NCBI GenBank assembly: GCA_950022655.1
Contig: OX465579.1
Coordinates: forward strand, 47,161,950-47,225,949
From: Alentia gelatinosa
Taxonomy: Eukaryota > Annelida > Polychaeta > Phyllodocida > Polynoidae
DNA: 64,000 nucleotides
Reading direction: 5' to 3'
The position numbers were made by a program, and so were the translations under genes. Below the pieces are notes generated by a model that worked only from the letters and a program-made list of their open reading frames with translations, was not told the origin of the DNA and did not search any database. Shown one piece after another: positions 25,801 through 34,918 of the stretch (the stretch's first letter is position 1; each line of letters opens with the position of its first letter).

Positions 25801-27675
25801 AGAAAATAATAAAGACATATGGAGCTTGCCTTCATCTATACACACACCTCAGGAGAATAAAGAGGTAACACAAACTATAGGCCTCACATATGGCAAAGCT
25901 GTTGTTTTATAATTCCGCGCCATATGTTTCATGCATTAGACCAATGGGTATTCTGTCATCCTCATAAACGCCTGCACAGAATATTAGGTGAGACTAAACT
26001 ATGCAAAATCAGTGTCGGTTCTCTAGACTCAGCTCCACATTTCTCCAGATTTTTGTTACATTGAAACACACGTCTTTACAAAGATAGCTACTTATAGGTT
26101 ATTTAATTTTGGTGACTCGGAAGTAGACATTGATTAGGATTATATAATTATGTAGGATGACATCGTCACTCAGACATGCATGTGCCACCCCTCATAATAT
26201 TCCCAAGCGTGATTTAATAATGTATTAGGTATCTCCCGTTTATATCTAATCAAATAGCTTCCTCCATTGGCATCAGAGGAAATGTTAACACGAAAATGCA
26301 TTAGGCAGCCCACTATCTTTGAGGTCAGCAATTAGACTTGCTCAAGTCTTTGACTATGAACATTTATTTAATAATTAAACAAAATCAGAGTAACATATGT
26401 TGTAGTATGAATGGTCCTGCATCACAGTGAGGAGGGGTGGGGTACAGGGGCTGGAGCCAGTCTAGCAATCAAAGTAGGATAAGCTATGAATATGCCTCTC
26501 TTAAAGGTGTAACCTGCTCGATACAGGAGCAGCCCATTTTTGTTCAGTATTATACCTTTTCGAAAAGTGTTGTTTCCAAAGCTGTTTTCTTCTTCATCCA
26601 AGGTTTTCTTAGCTTTTGAAACCAGGAAGGTCTTTTTAAAACTAAAAACGATAAATGAATTGATCCTATTGTGGTCTTTCTTGCATTCTAAATAAATAGT
26701 AATGTATAGCAAATAAAAGAAACCGCCTGGAATTCTGAGGAAGGACTGACATCCCGATCATGGTCACTATCGCCTGAGGTTAGTCCTAATCGAAATCGTT
26801 CAGCCAGTATCGTTCTTAGTTTTAAAAACACCTCCCAGATGGCACATATAATTTGCTCTTTTAAGGTCAAATTGTTCAATGGAAATGATTTATTCATATT
26901 CCTCCGCAAGACAAAGACTGATAGTCTGCTGACCTCACATGTATTCAAATCAAGCGAGTACTTTTTAGCGTGTAGCTTCGGCTTTGAAGATAAAGATAGG
27001 ACAATAACTCTCTGCCCTAGTATACATGTATATCTGGCCCATCCTATATTAGCCCATGCTGGTCTAATGTCTATGCACATCAGTGTGCCAGTCATGGCTC
27101 CACTAATGCCAGAAACGTTCTGGGCGATTTGATTTCCTCCTGTTGTGAGCTGCTCAGACGGGCGGGCAGGATGACGCCTTTTGCTCCTTTTGCACGGCTA
27201 ATAAGGGCCAGATTTGACTAATCCCATAGGCCGGGATGAGTCCGCCAGCCTGCACGCATGCCTCAAGTATGTATCCCACCAAAATTAAGGCTTGGCGACC
27301 CGAGGATTCCGCTAGCGCCTCTCTAACTCACATTAGCTCAAACTGTAATAAGCCCGGGATGAGATGCTCCGCCCGTGATTACAAACTAACGAGCAGCTCA
27401 CAAAACATCCCACAGTGTAACGGCGGAGTATCGCGTAGTCCCCTAGCAAATTACTCTTCTTCTTCACCGTCTTCCTAACTCTTTCTCAATGCAGCCATGT
27501 TCCAGATTGTTATGATGGGTTATCATCTGTGGCAGAATGATCCAGGATAGCTTGGCTTTGTTTAATTCACTATTGGATAAAGGGTTTCGATTACAAATAA
27601 TGTAATTTGTTAACCAAACACATCCGTCTGTGAGTGATTTGAGCTGTGACTGATTTCTTTACAGTATAACATGCT
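22853..27675. other. gene-free stretch
   Basis: No splice-supported exon was found. A roughly 50 bp sequence containing GCAAATGGAATTTCATAGCT is present near 23669-23715 and again near 24393-24437 as a direct repeat. Two 30 bp tandem units (CACCTCCATTAGTGAAGA) lie near 25147-25197. A GC-richer patch at 26690-27480 has a 135-codon minus frame (26688-27095) with some coding character but no recognised domain. Confidence 0.45.
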
Positions 27676-27976
27676 TTTACTATATACCCATGCCGTATAT
27701 ATACTGAAAATATGCACCGTTTTAGCATATGACGGAAAAATACTGTACGGACCGCTGGTCCGTACACTAAAATACGGACCACTTTGCCATACACATTTAT
27801 TAACATATCGGTTGTTAACAATTAAATTAATGATTATTTAAAAAAATGTGGGTATATAGTAAATATATAACGTCCAACCATGCTTATACAAGTCACAGAA
27901 CTCAATGATAATTTACGGTTTGTACGGAACTCGGCATAAATGCCTCGGTCCGTACAAACCGTAAATTACCATCCTC
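27676..27976 (-). mobile_element. modular palindromic unit I
   Basis: The boxes are TTTACTATATACCCA at 27676-27690 and the inverted TGGGTATATAGTAAA at 27849-27863. Between them lies the palindrome TGTACGGACC-GC-TGGTCCGTACA. The hairpin at 27907-27970 has stem AATTTACGGTTTGTACGG and loop TCGGCATAAATGCCTCG, which on the minus strand reads CGAGGCATTTATGCCGA. The word GGTCCGTACA in the arm (27947-27956) recurs exactly between the boxes (27757-27766). A diverged relative at 62643-63235 carries an insertion. Confidence 0.7.
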
Positions 27977-28169
27977 GTCTCAATATTGCCTATAGATTAT
28001 AACAACTGATAACAGTGGTTGTCCCCCCCCCCCCCGACTTCAGTGGTACTATCTTATTTCCTGGCGGATGATAACAGAACTAGCAATCACTCTGTGTCTT
28101 ATATTCCTATATACCTATGAGTGAACAACATATGATTACTTAACGCTGCTGGGGGTGGAAAACCTTTTG

Positions 28170-28244
28170 TTTACTGCCCAGGTTGAATTTACTGCCCAGG
28201 TTAACGTTTACTGCCCAGGTTGACGTTTACTGCCCAGGTTGACG
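28170..28244 (+). repeat. four tandem TTTACTGCCCAGGTT units
   Basis: Units of 18-19 bp start at 28170, 28188, 28207 and 28226. Each reads TTTACTGCCCAGGTT plus GAA, AACG or GACG. The array sits about 60 bp from hairpin J. The complementary word GGCAGTAA also occurs within that hairpin near 28381-28388. Confidence 0.9.
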
Positions 28245-28300
28245 TTCAAAGACGTTCGTTTTATATCGATATTAGCCGACAAATGAAGGTATATAGGAAT

Positions 28301-28442
28301 AGGGAAACCACGTACCGGTGGAAATAAGTCAAAGTTACTCGGTAAGGCTTGGGAAAATTACAGCCCGCGGCTACGCCTTTGGCAGTAATTTCCCCAAGCC
28401 TTACCTCGTGACTTATTTCCACCGGAATATAGTTTCCCTCTA
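28301..28442 (-). repeat. long two-stage hairpin J (palindromic unit core)
   Basis: The outer stem is GGGAAAC (28302-28308) with GTTTCCC. Stem 1 is CCGGTGGAAATAAGTCA (28315-28331) with its perfect complement at 28409-28425. Stem 2 is GGTAAGGCTTGGGAAAATTAC (28341-28361) with 28385-28405, one mismatch or so. On the minus strand the loop reads AAAGGCGTAGCCGCGG, close to the GAGGC-GCCGAG core of the other units, and CGAG separates stems 1 and 2. Boxes were not identified. Confidence 0.8.
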
Positions 28443-30001
28443 TACCCAAATTGGTTCTACAATATTTAGTACATAGGGCCGTAATAAAAGGGCAGAAGAC
28501 AGCAAATACATTGATAATGATGGTAATGCTAACAATGATAATAATGATAATAATAGTGGCTGTGTACCCTGACAATCACTAAACAATAAAGCATCTCTTG
28601 TTTCCACACTTGGTGACACTAAATACTATTTATCATCGTATTTATGTGCTTGAATGTCTCACACACGTACGTATCAGTTATGCGGATTTCATATGTGCAC
28701 ACTGTGAACAGGCTAATATGTATATGTTCATTCCGCACCAGGTGACTTGTTTTGAAATGGCGTTTTTAATTATCGCAGCTATGTAATGATAAGGAGACAT
28801 AGTGAGTGTGATTGAATGGTACGTTTCGATACAAAAGAACGCAGAATAGATTTCATAAGTCACAATACCTATATCTCCATATATTATCGACAACAAAACC
28901 CATATATCCGTTTCTGTAGGATTATATCAGGGGAAGGCAGCTACTGAAATTTCGGGATAACAATGTAACTCTTGGATTAATCCTTATTGCGATGAATTTC
29001 ATTCCACTCTGAATTAAAAGTATCTTATGAAATGGAAACCTAAAACTGACATTGATATTTCCGTGGAAGTCTGTCAATCCTCATAAATAACCCTGTAGTA
29101 ATCAGTGAAGAGAAAATAATCCTATGATAATCAGTGCAGATGATATTGCTATCTACCCTTCTACTATTCCTCTATTCTGATATGGCTTTGATGTCTTGAG
29201 ATTTATACAAGCCTAAAATAACTGTACACTTCACATGTATCACGAGTTAACCACAACATATTCTTTACGGTTATTCAGCAGAACCTATTCCTACATCAAA
29301 GGATGGCCTATTTGGATGGAAGATTATGATGTCATGACCGATGGGAAAAGGATGGAATGACAAAACGATACGAGATTGATTTGATGCTTTTGTTTTTTTT
29401 CACAGAGACCCCGCGGAACGTGTTTAATAATAACTGTTGTAAAAAGACCTTCCGAGGACAAAGTCTGCAGTTAAAGAAAGGTTTGTCGACAAAAGATTGC
29501 TGATCTACCTTCATTTTCTCCATTTATACAAATCACAAATTGTGATTCGTGTTTGTTCACACTGCAGACTGCAGTGGGCTCTAACTGCACTAAACGATTT
29601 TCTTTGTTCCTACCAAATTACTGGATGATTTGAATACCATTGTTTGCCAATGGTGTTTAATTTTACTCCCTTCTTTTAAATGGATGGGGGGGGGGGGGGG
29701 CAATGATGAAACGCAACGCAATTAGTTTCACCTGTGTCGCCTTGACTCATATTCGAGGGTACGACTCCTGAACATGTCTCCATCCGATCAAAGATGTCGC
29801 CATTTTCAAGTTATGTTTGAAAACGTGAAGAGTTTATCATCATGTATTGTCAGCTGTGCTTTCGTTCCATAAGAAGTTGTCTGGAAAGCCTCACTACTTT
29901 ACTATAAACCGGGTTTACAGGAGAGGTGAGACAAAAAGGTTGACAAGATGCTGAACCATGGCCATATTCTCATCAGGTGAAAGTTTACTTGAACAGAGCA
30001 T
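28443..30001. other. gene-free stretch
   Basis: A half copy of the GGAGACATAGTGAGTGTGA palindrome arm lies near 28790-28815. A G-run lies at about 29686-29700. Nothing else is supported. Confidence 0.45.
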
Positions 30002-30235
30002 GGAGCTGTTTGAAAAGTCGAATGAGGTCTCGCCAGCGGCACGTCACATTTTGAAAGCGAGAGGCCGGCAACAGCGAGCGGCACCTCAAATCAAAGCGGC
30101 AGCAAAACTACAACCAATATCCCATAGAGAGCGGCACCTCCACCTCGACAGCGACGCCTCAAGTTCCATTGTTGGCCTCTCGCATTGGCGATGAGTACTC
30201 TCGTTTAGCACCCGCCCGACTTTTGAAACAGCTCC
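30002..30235. mobile_element. MITE family 1, copy b
   Basis: The ends are GGAGCTGTTTGAAAAGTCG and CGACTTTTGAAACAGCTCC. The interior is the reverse complement of the 8771-9003 copy, with many GAGCGGCAC words. A 78-codon open frame inside it is incidental. Confidence 0.75.
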
Positions 30236-30624
30236 CCGATCTCTTCTGAGGCTCACCAGTCCACAGTCTATGTGAATTTATTGACATTATTGGAATACTT
30301 AGATAAGAATGGTTTCTTTATTCATAAAATCTGCTTTAATTGGTTAGGCGTGTCACATATGTGACAGGCCACCTCATTGCTTCTTCCCTGACCTGGCGCA
30401 GAATTCCCTTACTAGCAATACAATACAACCCCACCTACAGTGTGCTACTGTAAACACTTGAACTACAAACCTGTCCACTTCCTTCTTCTTCCTAAACACC
30501 CATCATTACACATATATTCCAAAACACCACCATTTTTCTTTACCAAAAATCACATCAAGTCACATACCCTGTTATATCATCATCGTATCAACAGAGCCAC
30601 TGAGCACTGAAGATTGGGCCATAT

Positions 30625-30793
30625 GGGACCTGTTTCACTAGTTTCGTGACATGTCTAGATGGCGTCTAGATGGTGTGTCCGGTTTCATAAGAACTAGACA
30701 TTAGACTTTGTTTTGTCCGTTCTTGCTTGCACTGTTGGTGCCGCTTTTCATGTATGTCTAACACGTTTGTCATGAAACTAGTGAAACAGGTCC
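30625..30793. mobile_element. MITE family 2, copy a
   Basis: The terminal inverted repeat GGGACCTGTTTCACTAGTTT is answered by AAACTAGTGAAACAGGTCC. Sequence just beyond the right end (30794-30930) also matches the interior of the 43401-43675 copy, so the locus is rearranged or composite. Confidence 0.7.
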
Positions 30794-31689
30794 ATGATGT
30801 GTAGATTTGTCTAATTCTTATGTTTGGGGTCTGTCTTTTCCTAAGGGCAGCTACTTGTGTTGTCACGAAACTAGACAACCCCAATGGCTGTATAGTGTCA
30901 CAGACATATCTTGAGAGCCAGAATGGATTACATAGGATTAGAAGAAATTTTATAAAAATGCGTCTGGGTGCGACGGAACCTACATTACAGTGTTGTTTTT
31001 TGGTTTTTTTTATTCAGTAGAAAATACAGACATCAACTGTCGTCCAGGGACGTTCTTCCCAGTTTTAGCCAAAACACATAATCAGACAGTCATACAAACA
31101 AACAAACATACAAAAAAGAAAAAAAAGAAAATACACTACACTAGTTCTGATGAGAGAGTGCACGATGCAGACACAGACGAGGACTCAGAAATAATTTTCA
31201 AAATGATGTAGGTCCGGTCCAGGTGAGTACTAGAAACGAACTGGTGTGGTGGTGTGGTCACGTGGTACATGACAAGGTAGTTCAGGTCTCAATTAGGTAG
31301 TTCAGGTGGTAAATTATGATACGACAGTCCGGGAGAAAATTAATATTAATTTACAATTAATTACCAATTTTCAACAGGCGCCACAGCTCGAGTACCCGAC
31401 AGTCTATCATGAGAGGATCATCCAGGGGATCTACATCGTCCAATAGGGAGAGTCAGTCCCCTTGAGTCCCAGGTATAGGACGTAAAAGGTACAGTCCATG
31501 GAATAAACGAGAAGTTTAACTTCCTGCTTGGCCATCAAGCCTGACCGGATAACCCCCCGTGGCATGACACCCAATGGACGGGATCGCTCCCCTCCATGCC
31601 CATCTCTGTCGCCATACAGCATGCTACTGCCACATGTCATACCAAGGACCCGCGCAGCCAGGGGGTCGTTTAATTATGAGGTGTCTCGG

Positions 31690-32640
31690 GAGAGGACTGT
31701 GCAGACGACGGACACCTTCATCGACGACAATATCCGCGAGGGGTCGTCAAACGCGTTTAATTATCTCTGTCGTCCATGGAGAGTGAAATCCTGGGTCAAA
31801 GTCCCGTTGCATTGACCCCGATCATGTCCCCGACAAAATACACCCCCAAGACAGTTTTGAGGAGACTTGAACGAGAATTAGCAAACACTGCAGGTGTTCT
31901 TGATTTATCTCTGGCAGTTTGTTTTTAGGCCATAAAAACATACATGTGTAGGTTTAAATGAGTAAATGAAGCTGTTCTTGTTATTTTGATTCTCCCAGGG
32001 TACCCATGGAAGTGTCACCAGTCAGGGGAGTTCCAGGATACTTTTCACAAGGTATCATTCCCCCATGATAAATTATTAAATGCAAATTTGACGATTCCTC
32101 GTTAATAGTTGACCACACTTGTCCTTGCCAACGACGGACACCTCCACCGACGACAATTTCCGCGAGGGGTCGTCAAATGGGTTCCCTGTCCTCAATAAGG
32201 AGTGAAATCCTGGGTCAAAGTCTCCTTGGATTGATCCCGAAGGTGTCCCAGGACAAAATACATCCCCCAAGACAGTTTTGAGGAGACTTGAGCGAGAGTT
32301 TGCAAAAAAAAAAGCAGGTGGCGCCCTATAGGGGTCTTTTTAATAACTAATTTCTTCATTTGTAATTATTAATGAATCTAGCTAAATATTTTAGATATTC
32401 TCGATTAATCTATGCCAGTTTGCTTTTTAGTCTATAACAAAGATATATCCGTAGGTTTAAATGGACAGATTAAGCTGTTCTTGTTAATATGATTCCCCTA
32501 GGATACCCAAGGAGGTGTCACCAGTCAGGAGAGTTCCAGGACAGTTTTCGCGAAATATCATTCTCCCACTATAAATCATTAAACGCAAATTTGCCGATAC
32601 CTCGTGGATCGTCGGCCACAACTGTCCTTAGTCACGATAA
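31690..32640 (+). repeat. two-copy tandem duplication of about 430-500 bp
   Basis: Copy 1 (about 31707-32130) and copy 2 (about 32131-32640) share the same ordered landmarks: ACGACGGACACCT, CCGCGAGGGGTCGTCAAA, GAGTGAAATCCTGGGTCAAA, AAGACAGTTTTGAGGAGACT, AAGCTGTTCTTGTTA and GTGTCACCAGTCAGG. Both copies have a CAG/GT-like edge followed by a CAG or TAG before the GTGTCACC block, resembling an intron between two short exon-like parts. It lies upstream of the DIRS-like element and could be its 5' leader. Confidence 0.7.
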
Positions 32641-33741
32641 ATCGAATTATTAAAACCAAACCCTCCTACGACCTCTCCTCGGACCTTCAAGTATCGTTGG
32701 GGTGTAAAATTGAACAGGCCCCAGGTCACACCAACGGACCGATCGGGGTTATGTTGAAGCACACCTGGCCCGAGAGGCATTCCAGACGAAGGAAACTAAG
32801 GGCAGGCTATTCCTAGGCGACCTCATAGCGAAGCCTATAGACTGGCCTGAATGTAACACTGTAAAACAAAAGCTCGACATAAGGGTTTCGCTTGGCCCGC
32901 TTGAATACATCCATGCATCCCTCACTTTATTGTCAGACCCGAGAGCGACTGACCCCTCTGATTGATCACTCATAGTTGCCCATATTGCTGATGTCACAAA
33001 AGAAGCCATGGACAGATCATGGCCAAGCATCAGACGATGGTTCCAGCATGTTTGGGACAGGGTTGAGAAGGGATCGATAGGCTGGGCCAGTTCACAGTAA
33101 ATATACAATGATCATGTGAGAATGACCATGATGCCGGCAGGTGTGGCGGTGAACACGGCTGGAGCTAATAGGGACAGGAGTAGACCAGCGACCTGTTTCA
33201 GTAGTTTCGTGACACCATACGGACAGATCACAAGACTGCAATCGATGACACACGGAATTGCATTCACTTCCTGTAGGAATTAAGTGATGACACTTTAACA
33301 CGAGTAGGGGATACATATAACCTATGATCGTTCCAAATATGAAGAAGATTGGCCACTCCGACTCTCTGATATTTGGTAGAATTTTTCCGCTGTTTCTTGC
33401 ACTGTTGGTGCCGCTGTTGATATCTGTCTAGGCCTAATGTCACAAAACTACTGAAACAGGTCCCAGGCTGAAGTCTGACCCTCGACAGCCTTTGTCATGA
33501 TCTCAACACACCTATAGGTTGCTGCAAAAGGTCTCATCATGCAGCAGGTTCCAAAAGAGTGTATCACTTCTGTACTTACTGTTTTAAGACAGTGGGGAGA
33601 GAATGTGGACATTCAGTGATGATCTGCGAAAGGAAGGCTGATCATGCCAGCAACGGCAATGCACATAACACCCCACGGATCGGCACATGGAGAGTCCACA
33701 AAAAAATGCATAACGGGGCCCCGCACTACTATAGAGCATGA
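32641..33741 (+). pseudogene. possible Gag-like region of the DIRS-like element, broken
   Basis: On the plus strand, about 32750-33100 encodes segments such as LGPLEYIHASLTLLSDPRA and, after a stop, SWPSIRRWFQHVWDRVEKGS. At 33559-33660 CTYCFKTVGRECGHSVMIC gives a zinc-knuckle-like C/H pattern. MITE family 2 copy b sits between the two parts. Gag-like modules of this kind precede RT in DIRS-type elements, and the order here fits. The assignment rests on general composition and position, so it is tentative. Confidence 0.35.
33190..33464. mobile_element. MITE family 2, copy b
   Basis: The ends are GACCTGTTTCAGTAGTTTCG and ACAAAACTACTGAAACAGGTC. The interior shares TTGCACTGTTGGTGCCGCT with copy a. 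It is inserted in the decayed Gag-like region. Confidence 0.75.
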
Positions 33742-33859
33742 AGTCGAGTCCCGAGAACTACACGACATAACTGTTCTGATTCTGCCCGGCTACAGGCCTA
33801 CGTTGATTCCGAGTAGCGCATGCACGGCTTCAATGAACTCCCGCATGTGTCACTGTTTA

Positions 33860-34213
33860 TTAACCCTTTAAGGACGCATGATGCCTGGAGGCATCACCTC
33901 GCTAAAGACGCATGATGCCTGGAAGCATTTGATCACCGCACTACAGACGCATGATGCCTTAAGGCATCATTGTCCCAATATTAACGAAAACAGAAATACT
34001 AGAGCAATATTCATGAAATCTTCAGAAAAGGTAGATATAACATCATATTTAGTATTTCTATTAAAAAGAAATAAAATATTTATGATTATGTATCATATTG
34101 CATGAATATCAGTTTTAACCATTATGTGCCCGTCCTCTAGCCAGACACACTGCCACCAGCACCCGTCCTTATGGGAGTAGCTAGGCCCCAGGCAGCCGTC
34201 CTCAAAGGGTTAA
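33860..34213. mobile_element. TTAA-flanked piggyBac-like MITE with GATGCC palindromes, copy 2
   Basis: The left end is TTAACCCTTTAAGGAC and the right end GTCCTCAAAGGGTTAA, an inverted repeat that includes the TTAA target sequence. Directly inside the left end are three units of about 35 bp, each with GACGCATGATGCCTGGAGGC or a close variant, so each unit can fold. TTAA plus CCCTTT ends match the piggyBac superfamily pattern. There is no transposase, so it is non-autonomous. Confidence 0.75.
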
Positions 34214-34569
34214 CAATGCTCACATGACCACGGGCAATGATACTACGCAGTATGCCGGGTTTTGAAAACCAACTCTACATGCCAAGGTCAGGACAACTTA
34301 GTCTTGGCACAGGCCGGAATGGACCAGCTACCGGTGTGTCAACTAGGTGGAAGTATACCATCGGTTAATCTTGACGAAATATTTGGGCCCAGCACGGAAT
34401 TAAAAAGCCGACGCACGCGACACCTACACCCCCCCCCCCCCCCCCCCCAAGAGACACCGTCGTGACTGTGCCCGCCCTCCACAGCGAGACAGCCATACCT
34501 ACATGCGCAGCCCGTCAACACAGTGGGCTCGAGCCTGTCCCTTGAGGTGGACAGCTTGACTTTGGCTTA

Positions 34570-34866
34570 TTATCCTACCCCTAATATAAAATCCCATAGG
34601 CTTAACATTGAGTTTCCGTATGCCACGCTGACTGGCATACGGAGTCTTATATGCCACTAGTGGCATACAAAATTGTTATGATGTAATATTCCAAAAACTA
34701 GGAGACAGGGTAGGATAAAATCAAAACCTGATTCGTTTTAATCTTGGCCACCGCATTCCACTCCTGGAGTTTTGGCTCTGGATTTCACTCGGCTTCGCCT
34801 CATGAAGTCACTATGTCAAACTCCAGTCGTGGCATACGGTGGCCAAGACTAAAACTCATCAGGTTT
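34570..34866 (-). mobile_element. modular palindromic unit D
   Basis: The boxes are TTATCCTACCCC at 34570-34581 and the inverted GGGTAGGATAAAA at 34708-34720. Between them lie CCCATAGGCTTAACATTG (the complement of the conserved block in unit A) and two TATGCCAC/GTGGCATA palindromes. The hairpin at 34721-34860 has arms TTTTAATCTTGGCCACCG and CGGTGGCCAAGACTAAAA and core CTCGGCTTCGCCTCATGA. The arm word GTGGCATACGG (34829-34839) recurs as CCGTATGCCAC at 34616-34626 between the boxes. A close copy is unit E at 62674-62975. Confidence 0.75.
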
Positions 34867-34918
34867 TACGATAATACGTAAAGTGTGTTAGGAGGATAAG
34901 CTCTACCCCACAATTGAG

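Noticed and set aside
28170..28244. Tandem array considered as a CRISPR-like array
   Set aside because: Units are contiguous with no unique spacers, and the genome is eukaryotic.
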